DNA of 11,556 bases from Betaproteobacteria bacterium (lineage in GTDB: Bacteria > Pseudomonadota > Gammaproteobacteria > Burkholderiales > Thiobacillaceae), in NCBI GenBank assembly GCA_016873905.1, contig VGVU01000037.1:1-11556 (forward strand). The letters run 5' to 3'. Below the pieces are notes generated by a model, which worked only from the letters and a program-made list of their open reading frames with translations, had not been told where the DNA came from and ran no database searches. The position numbers were made by a program, and so were the translations under genes. Position 1 is the stretch's first letter, and the number at the start of each line of letters is the position of its first letter. Of this stretch, positions 1 through 7,470 are shown piece after piece.

Positions 1-1428
1 GCCGATGTCGCGGGTTGCGATGAGGCCAAGGAGGAGGTCAGCGAGCTGGTTGAGTTCTTGCGTGATCCGTCCAAGTTCCAGAAGCTGGGCGGCCGTATCC
101 CGCGTGGCGTGTTGATGGTCGGCTCGCCCGGTACCGGCAAAACGCTGCTGGCCAAGGCCATTGCCGGTGAGGCCAAGGTGCCGTTCTTCACCATCTCGGG
201 CTCGGACTTTGTCGAGATGTTTGTCGGGGTCGGTGCGGCGCGGGTTCGCGACATGTTTGAGCAGGCCAAGAAGCATTCTCCCTGCATCCTGTTTATCGAC
301 GAGATTGATGCGGTGGGGCGTCAGCGCGGTGCAGGTCTCGGGGGCGGTAATGACGAGCGCGAGCAGACACTGAACCAGTTGCTGGTGGAGATGGACGGCT
401 TCGAGGCGAATCAGGGTGTCATCATCATCGCCGCTACCAACCGCCCCGATGTGCTGGATCCCGCGTTGTTGCGTCCGGGTCGATTCGATCGTCAGGTGGT
501 GGTGCCGTTACCGGATATCCGTGGCCGTGAGCAGATCCTGCTGGTGCATATGCGCAAGGTGCCCATCGCGCAGGATGTAAAGGCCGAGATCATCGCCCGC
601 GGCACGCCCGGTTTTTCCGGCGCGGATCTGGCCAATCTCGTTAACGAGGCCGCCTTGTTTGCCGCCCGCAGCAACAAGCGCCTGGTGGACATGGACGACT
701 TCGAGCGCGCCAAGGACAAGATTATGATGGGCGCCGAGCGTCGTTCAATGATCATGCCCGAAGAGGAGCGCAGGAACACGGCCTATCACGAGTCCGGTCA
801 CGCCGTGGTCGCCCGCTTGCTGCCCAAGACCGATCCGGTGCACAAGGTCACGATCATCCCGCGCGGTCGCGCCCTGGGCGTGACCATGCAGTTGCCGACC
901 GAGGATCGTTACAGCCAGGACAAGATCCGCCTGTTGTCGACCCTCGCCGTGCTGTTTGGGGGCCGTATCGCCGAAGAGATCTTCATGCAGCAGATGACCA
1001 CCGGCGCCTCCAACGACTTTCAGCGGGCCACCGATCTGGCGCGCCGGATGGTGACGCAATGGGGTATGTCCGACGCGCTGGGCACCATGGTGTACGGTGA
1101 AGAGGAGGGTGAGATCTTTCTGGGCCGTTCGGTGACGACGCACAAGAGTGTGTCTGAGGCGACTCTGCAACAGGTCGATGCCGAGGTGCGTCGCATCATC
1201 GACGAGCAATACGCCCGCGCCCGCAAACTCATCGAGGACAACCGTGACAAGATCGAGGCCATGACTCATGCCCTGCTGGAATGGGAGACCATCGACGCCG
1301 AGCAGATCGACGACATCATGGCCGGTCGTCCGCCGCGTCCGCCCAAGCCGGCGCCTGTGGCGAAACCGCCCGCCAGTGAACCGCCTGCGGCCCCCGAGGC
1401 AACGACACGCCCGGCGGAAGAAGCCTGA
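1..1428 (+). CDS. ftsH: ATP-dependent zinc metalloprotease FtsH (5' end cut off by window)
   Basis: Membrane-anchored AAA+ protease that unfolds and degrades misfolded membrane proteins and selected regulators at the cytoplasmic face of the inner membrane. The reading frame is open from base 1. The first visible residues (ADVAGCDEAKEEV) lie just before the ATPase module, so by comparison with E. coli FtsH about 150 residues (membrane anchor and periplasmic domain) are missing upstream. Numbering from the first visible codon: Walker A GSPGTGKT at 41-48, Walker B ILFIDE at 96-101, the second region of homology ATNRPDVLDPALLRPGRFDR at about 145-164, zinc motif HESGH at 263-267 and a third metal ligand Asp in TTGASND near 339. 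Walker A has Ser where E. coli has Pro, which I recall as common in betaproteobacterial FtsH. The last ~35 residues are a Pro/Ala-rich tail. The TGA stop lies 13 bases before the folP start. Family identity is certain. Confidence 0.98.
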   Translation, partial: ADVAGCDEAKEEVSELVEFLRDPSKFQKLGGRIPRGVLMVGSPGTGKTLLAKAIAGEAKVPFFTISGSDFVEMFVGVGAARVRDMFEQAKKHSPCILFIDEIDAVGRQRGAGLGGGNDEREQTLNQLLVEMDGFEANQGVIIIAATNRPDVLDPALLRPGRFDRQVVVPLPDIRGREQILLVHMRKVPIAQDVKAEIIARGTPGFSGADLANLVNEAALFAARSNKRLVDMDDFERAKDKIMMGAERRSMIMPEEERRNTAYHESGHAVVARLLPKTDPVHKVTIIPRGRALGVTMQLPTEDRYSQDKIRLLSTLAVLFGGRIAEEIFMQQMTTGASNDFQRATDLARRMVTQWGMSDALGTMVYGEEEGEIFLGRSVTTHKSVSEATLQQVDAEVRRIIDEQYARARKLIEDNRDKIEAMTHALLEWETIDAEQIDDIMAGRPPRPPKPAPVAKPPASEPPAAPEATTRPAEEA

Positions 1429-1441
1429 TTTCGGTAAGGCT

Positions 1442-2236
1442 GTGACCTGGAAAAACGATCGCCCACAGGTGATGGGCATCGTCAATGTGACGCCCGACTC
1501 GTTCTCCGACGGCGGGCGTTTTTATTCGTCCGATCAGGCCCTGGATCATGCCCGCCGTCTGATCGACGCGGGTGCGGATGCCCTGGATATTGGCGGCGAG
1601 TCGACGCGGCCGGGTGCGCAGGCGGTGAGTGAGCAGGAGGAACTGGAGCGCATCCTGCCGGTGCTGGAAGGGCTGCGCGATTGCGGCGTGACGCTGTCAG
1701 TGGACACGATGAAGCCGGCCGTGATGCGAGCGGCGCTGGCGGCGGGCGCGACGATGATCAACGATGTGCGTGCCTTGCAGGCGCCGGGCGCACTGGAGGC
1801 TGTGCGGAACAGTGATTGCGCCGTTTGTCTGATGCACATGCAAGGGGAGCCGCGCAGTATGCAGGATGCGCCGCAGTACGGGGATGTGCTGCAGGAGGTG
1901 TATGGCTTTCTGGCCGCCCGTATCGCTGCCTGCGGGGCCGCGGGTGTCGCACGGGATCGGCTGTACATCGATCCCGGATTCGGTTTTGGCAAGACGCTGG
2001 AACATAATCTGGCCTTGTTGCGGGGCTTGCCGCGCCTAGCGGAACTGGCACCGGTGTTGGTGGGGGTGTCGCGCAAACGGATGCTGGGCGAGATAACCGG
2101 GCGGCCGGTGGACGAACGCCTGGCGGGCAGTATCGCAGCGGCCTTGCGTGCGGTAGAGAAGGGCGCCGCCATCGTGCGGGTGCATGATGTGGCAGCCACG
2201 GTGGATGCACTGAAGATCTGGGAGAGGACGCGATGA
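1442..2236 (+). CDS. folP: Dihydropteroate synthase FolP
   Basis: Condenses 6-hydroxymethyl-7,8-dihydropterin pyrophosphate with p-aminobenzoate in folate synthesis; cytosolic TIM barrel and the sulfonamide target. From the chosen start it has 264 residues, close to the family size (E. coli about 282). Visible motifs: MGIVNVTPDSFSDGG at 11-25, GGESTRPGA at 51-59, MHMQGEPRSMQ at 131-141, IDPGFGFGKT at 176-185, GVSRKRMLG at 208-216 and RVHDV at 246-250. These are the conserved pterin, pyrophosphate and pABA loops. The frame stays open upstream into ftsH, but that part overlaps ftsH and is not DHPS-like. GTG at 1442 is preferred because TAAGG (1435-1439) lies just upstream and it leaves the usual short lead before the first motif; GTG 1469 or ATG 1472 would start right at the motif. 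The stop overlaps the glmM start (ATGA), implying translational coupling. Confidence 0.96.
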   Translation: MTWKNDRPQVMGIVNVTPDSFSDGGRFYSSDQALDHARRLIDAGADALDIGGESTRPGAQAVSEQEELERILPVLEGLRDCGVTLSVDTMKPAVMRAALAAGATMINDVRALQAPGALEAVRNSDCAVCLMHMQGEPRSMQDAPQYGDVLQEVYGFLAARIAACGAAGVARDRLYIDPGFGFGKTLEHNLALLRGLPRLAELAPVLVGVSRKRMLGEITGRPVDERLAGSIAAALRAVEKGAAIVRVHDVAATVDALKIWERTR

Positions 2237-3588
2237 GGACGACGGGCAGCAGAAAATATTTTGGTACCGATGGCGTGCGTGGGCGCGTGGGTGAGGCGCC
2301 GATCACGCCCGATTTTGCCTTGAAGCTGGGCTATGCCGCCGGTCGGGTACTGGCGCAGCAACGCGACAACGGGGCACGGCCCACGGTGTTGATTGGCAAG
2401 GACACGCGCCTGTCTGGCTACATGCTGGAGTCGGCGCTGGAGGCGGGTTTTACGGCGGCAGGCGTTGATGTGCGTCTGGTCGGCCCGATGCCGACGCCGG
2501 CCGTGGCCTACCTCACCCGCACCCTGCGCCTTTCGGCCGGGGTGGTGATTTCTGCGTCACACAATCCATTCGAGGACAACGGTATCAAGTTCTTCTCCGG
2601 CGATGGCTTCAAGCTGCCGGACGCGGTGGAGCTCGAGATCGAGGCCGCCATCGACTGTCCGCTCGTCACCGCCGAGGCGCGGCTGATCGGCAAGGTCAAG
2701 CGCCTGGACGATGCGCCGGGGCGGTATATCGAGTTTTGCAAGGGCAGTTTCCCGTTTGAACTGGATCTCAAGGGCCTGCGTATCGTTGTGGATTGCGCGA
2801 ACGGCGCTACCTACCATATCGCGCCGCCGGTGCTGCACGAACTGGGTGCCGAGGTGATCGCTATTGCCAACCAGCCGGATGGCTTCAACATCAATGAGGG
2901 CTGCGGTGCCACGCACCCGTCGCTGATGATCGAGGCGGTGCGTGCCAATGGCGCTGATTTGGGCATTGCCCTGGACGGTGATGGTGACCGCTTGATCATG
3001 TGCGATGCCGATGGTGAGATCGTTGATGGCGACCGCCTGCTTTACCTGATGGCCAAGAGCCGCCTGGCGGCGGGTGAAACGGTGGAGGGCGTGGTCGGCA
3101 CGCAAATGACAAACGGTGCGGTGGAACGGGCCTTGCGTGCACTGGGCCTCGATTTCGAACGCGCCAAGGTGGGCGATCGCTATGTGCTGGAACGCATGCA
3201 GGCGCGTGGCTGGATGCTGGGCGGTGAGGGTTCCGGCCATCTGCTGTGCCTAGATCGCCACACCACGGGCGACGGCATCGTCTCTGCCCTGCAAGTGCTG
3301 GCGGCGCTGCGTCGGAGCGGGCAAAGCCTGTCCGAACTGGTTGCCGATTGTCCCTTGTGGCCGCAGGTACTGCTCAATATCAAGGCCCCGCGTGAATTGG
3401 CCGCTCATCCTGAGGTCGTCGCTGCGGCTCACGCAGAAGAGGTGGCGTTTGCCGGTCAGGGCCGCATCTTGTTGCGCGCCTCCGGTACCGAGCCCCTGGT
3501 GCGGGTGATGGCCGAAGGCATGGACGCCGCCGCGGTGCACGCTGCTGCTGAGCGTATCGCTGCCGTGGTGCGGCAGAAGGCGGCTTAG
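2233..3588 (+). CDS. glmM: Phosphoglucosamine mutase GlmM
   Basis: Converts glucosamine-6-phosphate to glucosamine-1-phosphate, feeding UDP-GlcNAc for peptidoglycan and lipopolysaccharide; cytosolic alpha-D-phosphohexomutase. At 451 residues it matches the family (E. coli 445). Visible in order: KYFGTDGVRG at the N terminus, the phosphoserine loop ISASHNPFEDNGIKFF with the catalytic Ser at 109, the magnesium loop DGDGDR at 249-254, the sugar-binding loop GGEGSGH at 331-337 and the phosphate-binding loop RASGTEP at 416-422. The ATG overlaps the folP stop, and a strong GGGAGAGG (2220-2227) sits 5 bases upstream, so the start is secure. It is the last gene of the ftsH-folP-glmM block. No T-rich hairpin follows it, so read-through into the acyltransferase gene is possible. 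Confidence 0.98.
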   Translation: MRTTGSRKYFGTDGVRGRVGEAPITPDFALKLGYAAGRVLAQQRDNGARPTVLIGKDTRLSGYMLESALEAGFTAAGVDVRLVGPMPTPAVAYLTRTLRLSAGVVISASHNPFEDNGIKFFSGDGFKLPDAVELEIEAAIDCPLVTAEARLIGKVKRLDDAPGRYIEFCKGSFPFELDLKGLRIVVDCANGATYHIAPPVLHELGAEVIAIANQPDGFNINEGCGATHPSLMIEAVRANGADLGIALDGDGDRLIMCDADGEIVDGDRLLYLMAKSRLAAGETVEGVVGTQMTNGAVERALRALGLDFERAKVGDRYVLERMQARGWMLGGEGSGHLLCLDRHTTGDGIVSALQVLAALRRSGQSLSELVADCPLWPQVLLNIKAPRELAAHPEVVAAAHAEEVAFAGQGRILLRASGTEPLVRVMAEGMDAAAVHAAAERIAAVVRQKAA

Positions 3589-3652
3589 ACGCTCGGTAGC
3601 TTGGCCCTGTGTATGCTCGCCACTTTCTGGCATGCTGAGAATTGAAGGATTG

Positions 3653-4456
3653 ATGTTTCGCCTTGAAGGGTTGCGGGCCTGGTTGCGCCTGTTGCGTCTC
3701 GCCTGGCATGTGTTGGTGGGGGCCTTGACGGTCGCGTTCTTGTTCCCGCGCCTGGATCATGGGGAGCAGGGCCGTCGGCTCACACGCTGGTCAGCAGAGA
3801 TGTTGCAGTTGTTCGGTATCAGCCTGGTCGTTCGCGGCCGAACGCCCCCGCTGCGCGGCAAGGGTGTCCTGATCGTCGCCAATCATGTCTCCTGGCTGGA
3901 CATCCATCTTTTGCATAGCCTCTTGCCGTGTCGTTTTGTCGCCAAGGCGGATATCGCCCGCTGGCCCCTGTTTGGCTGGTTGGCTGCGCAGACGGGGACT
4001 CTGTTTTTGGTTCGGGAGAAACGCTCGGCCATCCGCGAGATGAATGTGACGATGGCCTCTCTGCTGGCCGAGGGCGAATGTCTGACCCTTTTCCCGGAAG
4101 GAACGACGACATCCGGCGATCGGGTCTTGCCCTTCCGTGGGGCCTTGCTGGAGCCCGTCATTCAGGCGAACGCAACCCTCTGCCCGGTATCCATTCGTTA
4201 TCTGGATGGTCAAGGGCAGCGTACCGAAATCCCGGCCTATCACGGCGAGATGACCCTGATGGAGTCGCTCTGGCGGATTGCGTGTGCCCCGCCGTTTACG
4301 GCGCAGATCGAGTTTATGCCGGCGCTCGCCGCCGGATCCTGCGACCGTCGCAGCCTGGCGGCCAGGGCGGAGGGGCAGATTCGCGCCAGCCTTGAAAAGG
4401 GTTCATCCGCCGGTCACAGTTCTGTAACATTCGCGGCGTACGATACGACGGGTTAG
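3653..4456 (+). CDS. plsC: PlsC-family 1-acylglycerol-3-phosphate O-acyltransferase
   Basis: Probably acylates lysophosphatidic acid to phosphatidic acid at the inner membrane, the second acylation in phospholipid synthesis. Numbering from ATG 3653 (267 residues): an N-terminal hydrophobic helix at about 12-33, the catalytic NHVSWLD (NHx4D) at 77-83, block II from 99 to 119, the glycerophosphate-binding FPEGTTTSG at 147-155 and CPVSIRY at 177-183. All four acyltransferase blocks are present. ATG 3653 is chosen because GAAGGA (3644-3649) precedes it, although only 3 bases away; in-frame ATG 3632 adds 7 residues but has no obvious ribosome site. The last ~20 residues look unconserved, and their DNA carries the putative pstS Pho box. 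The family is secure. The exact lysolipid substrate is not: an OlsA-type lyso-ornithine lipid acyltransferase is an alternative, but no olsB is in view. Confidence 0.9.
   Translation: MFRLEGLRAWLRLLRLAWHVLVGALTVAFLFPRLDHGEQGRRLTRWSAEMLQLFGISLVVRGRTPPLRGKGVLIVANHVSWLDIHLLHSLLPCRFVAKADIARWPLFGWLAAQTGTLFLVREKRSAIREMNVTMASLLAEGECLTLFPEGTTTSGDRVLPFRGALLEPVIQANATLCPVSIRYLDGQGQRTEIPAYHGEMTLMESLWRIACAPPFTAQIEFMPALAAGSCDRRSLAARAEGQIRASLEKGSSAGHSSVTFAAYDTTG
4400..4444 (+). promoter_or_regulatory. Candidate Pho box and -10 element for pstS
   Basis: Two 7-base half sites, CGGTCAC (4411-4417) and CTGTAAC (4422-4428), are separated by the 4-base spacer AGTT. This matches the PhoB-box layout CTGTCAT-N4-CTGTCAY with 12 of 14 positions if the last base of each half may be C or T. 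A weaker third half site GGTTCAT (4400-4406) lies exactly 11 bases upstream, in phase. Ten bases after the box is TACGAT (4439-4444), well placed as the -10 of a PhoB-type promoter in which the box replaces the -35. Transcription would then start near 4450, about 35 bases before pstS. The element lies inside the 3' coding end of plsC. The match was found by eye and supported by its position before pstS; PhoB itself is not in the window. Confidence 0.7.
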
Positions 4457-4484
4457 GCCGTCCCCTTCATCGTCAGGAGCAGTC

Positions 4485-5501
4485 ATGCGTAAAACTCATT
4501 TTTTGAAGCCGATTCTTGTCGCGATCCTGTTTTCGGCGGGCACTTATTCTGCTCAGGCCGCCGATACGACCGGCGCGGGCGCAACCTTCCCCTACGCCAT
4601 CTATACCAAGTGGGCTGAGAAATACAAGGCCGCCACCGGTCAGCGGGTGAACTACCAGGGCATCGGTTCCTCGGGGGGGGTCAAACAGATCAAGGCCAAG
4701 ACCGTCGATTTCGGCGGCACCGACGCGCCGCTCAAGGACTCCGAACTGGACGCCGCCGGCCTGACCCAGTTCCCGGCCGTCATGGGGGGCGTGACGATCG
4801 TTGTCAACCTGCCCGGCATAGCCTCCGGCCAGGTGAAGCTGGATGGCCCGGTGAGTGCCGAGATCTTCCGTGGTGCCATCACCAAGTGGAACGATGCCAA
4901 GATCACCGCCCTGAATCCCGGCGTGGCGCTGCCCAATACCGCGATCACGGTCGCGCATCGTTCCGACGGTTCCGGCACCACCTTCGTGTTCACCCATTAT
5001 CTGGCCAAGCAGTCCACGGCTTTCTTGCGTGATGTGGGCGCCGGCAACACGGTGAACTGGCCCGCCAACGGCGTCGGCGGCAAGGGTAATCCGGGTGTGG
5101 CCGCCAATGTGCAGAAAATTGCCGGCGCCATCGGTTATGTGGACATCGCCGATGCCATGCAGAACAAGATGAACTTTGTCGCCTTGAAGAACAAGGCCGG
5201 CAACTACATCGTCCCGAACCAGGCGGCTGTCGAAGCGGCCGCCATGAGCGCCAACTTCAAGGTCAAAGGCATGGCCCCCGACCTGCTGGATCAGTCGCAC
5301 AAGAATGCCTGGCCGATCACCAGCGCGACCTATGTCCTGGCCTATAAAAAGGGCGCCGATGCGGCTCGCCAGAAGGGGGTTGTGGATTTCTTCTCCTGGT
5401 CGCTACACAATGGCCAGAAGATGGCTGAAGAACTGGGCTTTGTGCCCCTGCCGCCGAGCGTGGTAAAGATGGTCGAAGCCGAGATGAAAAACATCAAGTA
5501 A
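4485..5501 (+). CDS. pstS: Periplasmic phosphate-binding protein PstS
   Basis: Captures inorganic phosphate in the periplasm with high affinity and delivers it to the PstCA channel. It has 338 residues with a typical Sec signal peptide: positive MRKTHFLKP, hydrophobic core LVAILFSAG, and a likely signal peptidase I site after SAQA at residue 25. The mature protein opens with TGAGATFPYAIYTKWAEKY, as in E. coli PstS. Phosphate-binding loops are visible: ATF at 33-35, GIGSSGGVKQI at 59-69, DFGGTDAPL at 75-83 and HRSDGSGTTFVFT at 158-170. No lipobox cysteine is present, so it should be soluble. AGGAG (4475-4479) lies 5 bases before the ATG. It is preceded by a candidate Pho box and followed by two hairpins that probably raise its expression above that of pstCAB. 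An eight-G run at 4673-4680 encodes part of the SSGG loop. Confidence 0.98.
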   Translation: MRKTHFLKPILVAILFSAGTYSAQAADTTGAGATFPYAIYTKWAEKYKAATGQRVNYQGIGSSGGVKQIKAKTVDFGGTDAPLKDSELDAAGLTQFPAVMGGVTIVVNLPGIASGQVKLDGPVSAEIFRGAITKWNDAKITALNPGVALPNTAITVAHRSDGSGTTFVFTHYLAKQSTAFLRDVGAGNTVNWPANGVGGKGNPGVAANVQKIAGAIGYVDIADAMQNKMNFVALKNKAGNYIVPNQAAVEAAAMSANFKVKGMAPDLLDQSHKNAWPITSATYVLAYKKGADAARQKGVVDFFSWSLHNGQKMAEELGFVPLPPSVVKMVEAEMKNIK

Positions 5502-5506
5502 GCGGA

Positions 5507-5538
5507 GGCCCCGTGGCATTATGCCAGGGGGCCATTTT
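5507..5538 (+). terminator. GC-rich hairpin plus short U run after pstS (leaky terminator or attenuator)
   Basis: GGCCCCGTGGCAT (5507-5519) pairs with ATGCCAGGGGGCC (5521-5533), with a single G/G mismatch at 5513/5527, followed by ATTTTC with TTTT at 5535-5538. It begins 6 bases after the pstS stop. In practice the loop would be about 5 bases because the innermost pairs cannot close. The U run is short, so termination is probably partial. This would allow more pstS than pstCAB message, as is known for binding-protein genes of ABC importers. Confidence 0.6.
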
Positions 5539-5572
5539 CAGGCGGCATCGCAGCGTGCCTCCTGAAAATGGC
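5531..5572 (+). repeat. Long near-perfect inverted repeat between pstS and pstC
   Basis: GCCATTTTCAGGCGGCA (5531-5547) pairs with TGCCTCCTGAAAATGGC (5556-5572). This gives 16 of 17 pairs, with one C/T mismatch at 5543/5560 and an 8-base loop TCGCAGCG. The left arm shares bases 5531-5533 with the right arm of the preceding hairpin and contains its U run, so the two structures compete slightly. Likely roles are an mRNA 3'-end stabiliser for pstS or part of an intercistronic attenuator. It is followed by AATATTTG, a poor U tract, so it is not a strong terminator by itself. Confidence 0.7.
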
Positions 5573-5592
5573 AATATTTGTGGGCAAAAACG

Positions 5593-6594
5593 ATGGCTGA
5601 ATTGGGCAGTCCAATGACAGGAAGCAAAGCGGTGACAGAGCCTGTTGACCTGCATGCAGGGCGGGTGGCGGTTTTTCGCCGCCAGGATCGCCTCTTTCAC
5701 GGAGTGACCCAGTTTTTTGCTTCGATCGTGTTCCTGACATTGTTCGGAATTCTGGTCTCTCTGGGGGTTGAGGCCTACCCGAGTCTGAGTACCTTCGGTA
5801 TGGCGTTCGTCTGGACCGATGTCTGGGATGCCCCCGATGAGAAATTTGGGGCCCTGATCCAGATCTACGGCACCCTGGCAACCTCCGTTATCGCCCTCCT
5901 GATCGCTGTTCCCGTTAGCTTTGGTGTTGCCTTGTTTCTGACCGAGACTTGCCCGATCTGGTTGCGTCGACCGCTGGGAACGGCCGTCGAACTCTTGGCG
6001 GGCATCCCCTCCATCGTGTACGGGATCTGGGGCCTGTTTGTGTTTGCCCCGCTCTTTGCCGAGCATGTGCAGCCGCATTTGCAGGCGGCCGTTGGTGACA
6101 TACCCGTCCTAAGGGGGCTTTTTGCAGGCGCTCCCATGGGCATCGGCATTCTGACGGCGGGCCTGGTCTTGTCCCTGATGGTCATCCCTTTTGTGGCCTC
6201 GGTGATGCGCGATGTGTTTGAGACCACGCCGCCCGTCCTGAAAGAGTCGGCCTACGGCGTGGGTTGCACCCAATGGGAAGTGGTCACGCGCATCGTTCTG
6301 CCCTATACCCGCGTGGGCGTTATTGGCGGCATCATGCTCGGCCTGGGGCGCGCCCTGGGTGAGACCATGGCCGTGACCTTCGTGATCGGCAACGCCAATC
6401 GCATCACCGGCAGCCTGTTTTCGCCAGGCACCTCGATTGCCTCGACCCTGGCGAACGAGTTTGGTGAGGCGTCTCCGGGTCTGCATCTCTCGTCTCTGTT
6501 CGCCTTGGGTCTGGTGCTGTTCGTGATTACCTTCCTGGTGCTGGCGGCCTCCAACTGGCTGATCGCTCGCGGTCGCGCCAAGGCCGGTCGTTAA
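5593..6594 (+). CDS. pstC: Phosphate ABC transporter permease PstC
   Basis: Inner-membrane channel subunit that forms a heterodimer with PstA to pass phosphate from PstS into the cytoplasm. Numbering from ATG 5593 (333 residues; E. coli 319): hydrophobic segments at about 38-58, 93-115, 130-155, 181-203, 243-265 and 303-323, and the EAA-type coupling loop KESAYGVGCTQWEVVTRIVLP at about 217-237, which contacts PstB. The strings FLTETCPIWLRRPLG, GIPSIVYGIWGLF and GLGRALGETMAVTFVIGN are characteristic of PstC. The start is not settled. ATG 5593 and ATG 5614 lack clear ribosome sites, while GTG 5632 has CAGGAAG (5618-5624) about 7 bases upstream and would give 320 residues, close to E. coli. The interval given uses the first ATG. 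It follows the double hairpin after pstS and lies 13 bases before pstA. Confidence 0.96.
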   Translation: MAELGSPMTGSKAVTEPVDLHAGRVAVFRRQDRLFHGVTQFFASIVFLTLFGILVSLGVEAYPSLSTFGMAFVWTDVWDAPDEKFGALIQIYGTLATSVIALLIAVPVSFGVALFLTETCPIWLRRPLGTAVELLAGIPSIVYGIWGLFVFAPLFAEHVQPHLQAAVGDIPVLRGLFAGAPMGIGILTAGLVLSLMVIPFVASVMRDVFETTPPVLKESAYGVGCTQWEVVTRIVLPYTRVGVIGGIMLGLGRALGETMAVTFVIGNANRITGSLFSPGTSIASTLANEFGEASPGLHLSSLFALGLVLFVITFLVLAASNWLIARGRAKAGR

Positions 6595-6607
6595 CGGAGC
6601 GCTGATC

Positions 6608-7459
6608 ATGGCCATTTCACTTTATACGCGCCGCGTCCTGACCAATCGGGTCGGTATTTTTCTCTCCATGTGCGCCATGGCCTTTGGGCTTTCGGCCTTG
6701 TTGTGGATTCTCTGGACCCTGCTGTCCAATGGCTTTTCGGCCCTGAATTGGGCGTTCTTTACACAGGAAACCCCGGCACCGGGCAGCGAGGGGGGCGGCT
6801 TCTCCAATGCGATCGTGGGGAGCCTGTTGATGCTGGGCGTGACCACCTTTGTTTCGACCCCGATCGGCATCCTGGCCGGAATCTTCCTGGCCGAATACGG
6901 CGACCGTTCGCGTTTTGCCCAGATCACCCGTTTCATTACGGACATGACGCTGTCGGCGCCGTCTATCGTGATCGGTCTGTTTGTGTATGCCCTGGCGGTG
7001 GCCACCTTGGGTGGCTTCTCGGGTTGGGCGGGTTCGCTGGCCTTGTCGCTGATCGCCATTCCCGTCGTGGTGCGCACCACGGAGAACATGCTCAAGCTGG
7101 TGCCGACGGCGTTGCGTGAGGCTGCCTTTGCCCTGGGCGCGCCGCGCTGGAAAGTCTCGCTGGCCGTTACCCTGCGGGCGGTCAAGTCGGGCGTGGTGAC
7201 GGGGGTCTTGCTGGCGATCGCGCGTGTCACGGGGGAGACGGCGCCCTTGCTCTTCACCGCCTTGAATAACCAATTCATGAGCATGGACATGTCTCAGCCG
7301 ATGGCTAATCTACCGGTGGCGATCTACCAGTTCGCCATGAGTCCCTATGAAAACTGGCAGCAATTGGCCTGGGGCGGGGCGTTGTTGGTTGCTTTGATGG
7401 TTCTGGCCATCAATGTCGGCACCCGCATCCTGTTCCGCCAGACCAATCTCAAGAAATGA
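6608..7459 (+). CDS. pstA: Phosphate ABC transporter permease PstA
   Basis: Second channel subunit of the high-affinity phosphate importer, partner of PstC in the inner membrane. It has 283 residues (E. coli 296). Hydrophobic segments lie at about 14-39, 67-94, 117-137, 140-156, 194-214 and 256-276. The coupling loop REAAFALGAPRWKVSLAVTLR at 170-190 is the EAA motif that docks on PstB, and ARVTGETAPLLFTA at 205-218 is the typical PstA string just after it. GGAG (6596-6599) is 8 bases before the ATG, so the start is well supported. Its TGA overlaps ATG 7456 upstream of pstB, and the gene lies within the pstSCAB operon. Confidence 0.97.
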   Translation: MAISLYTRRVLTNRVGIFLSMCAMAFGLSALLWILWTLLSNGFSALNWAFFTQETPAPGSEGGGFSNAIVGSLLMLGVTTFVSTPIGILAGIFLAEYGDRSRFAQITRFITDMTLSAPSIVIGLFVYALAVATLGGFSGWAGSLALSLIAIPVVVRTTENMLKLVPTALREAAFALGAPRWKVSLAVTLRAVKSGVVTGVLLAIARVTGETAPLLFTALNNQFMSMDMSQPMANLPVAIYQFAMSPYENWQQLAWGGALLVALMVLAINVGTRILFRQTNLKK

Positions 7460-7460
7460 T

Positions 7461-7464
7461 GGAG
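7461..7464 (+). promoter_or_regulatory. Ribosome binding site that decides the pstB start
   Basis: GGAG lies 6 bases before the ATG at 7471. In-frame ATGs at 7456 and 7459 lie upstream of or against this site and have no comparable sequence in front of them. The site therefore favours 7471 (or the adjacent ATG 7474) over the longer alternative that overlaps the pstA stop. Confidence 0.6.
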
Positions 7465-7470
7465 TCTTTG

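Noticed and set aside
1268..1441. Upstream extension of the folP frame into ftsH (58 extra codons)
   Set aside because: It overlaps the ftsH coding end, is Arg/Pro-rich and unlike the DHPS N terminus. GTG 1442 with TAAGG in front is a better start.
745..1485. Long open frames on the - strand under ftsH and similar ones under folP, glmM, pstA and tpiA
   Set aside because: They mirror high-GC codon bias of the + strand genes, carry low-complexity Arg/Gly/His-rich translations and show no family motif. The + strand genes have complete catalytic motifs.
3589..3652. Promoter for plsC in the glmM-plsC gap
   Set aside because: TTGGCC and TATGCT are present but only about 5 bases apart, so they cannot form a sigma70 promoter.
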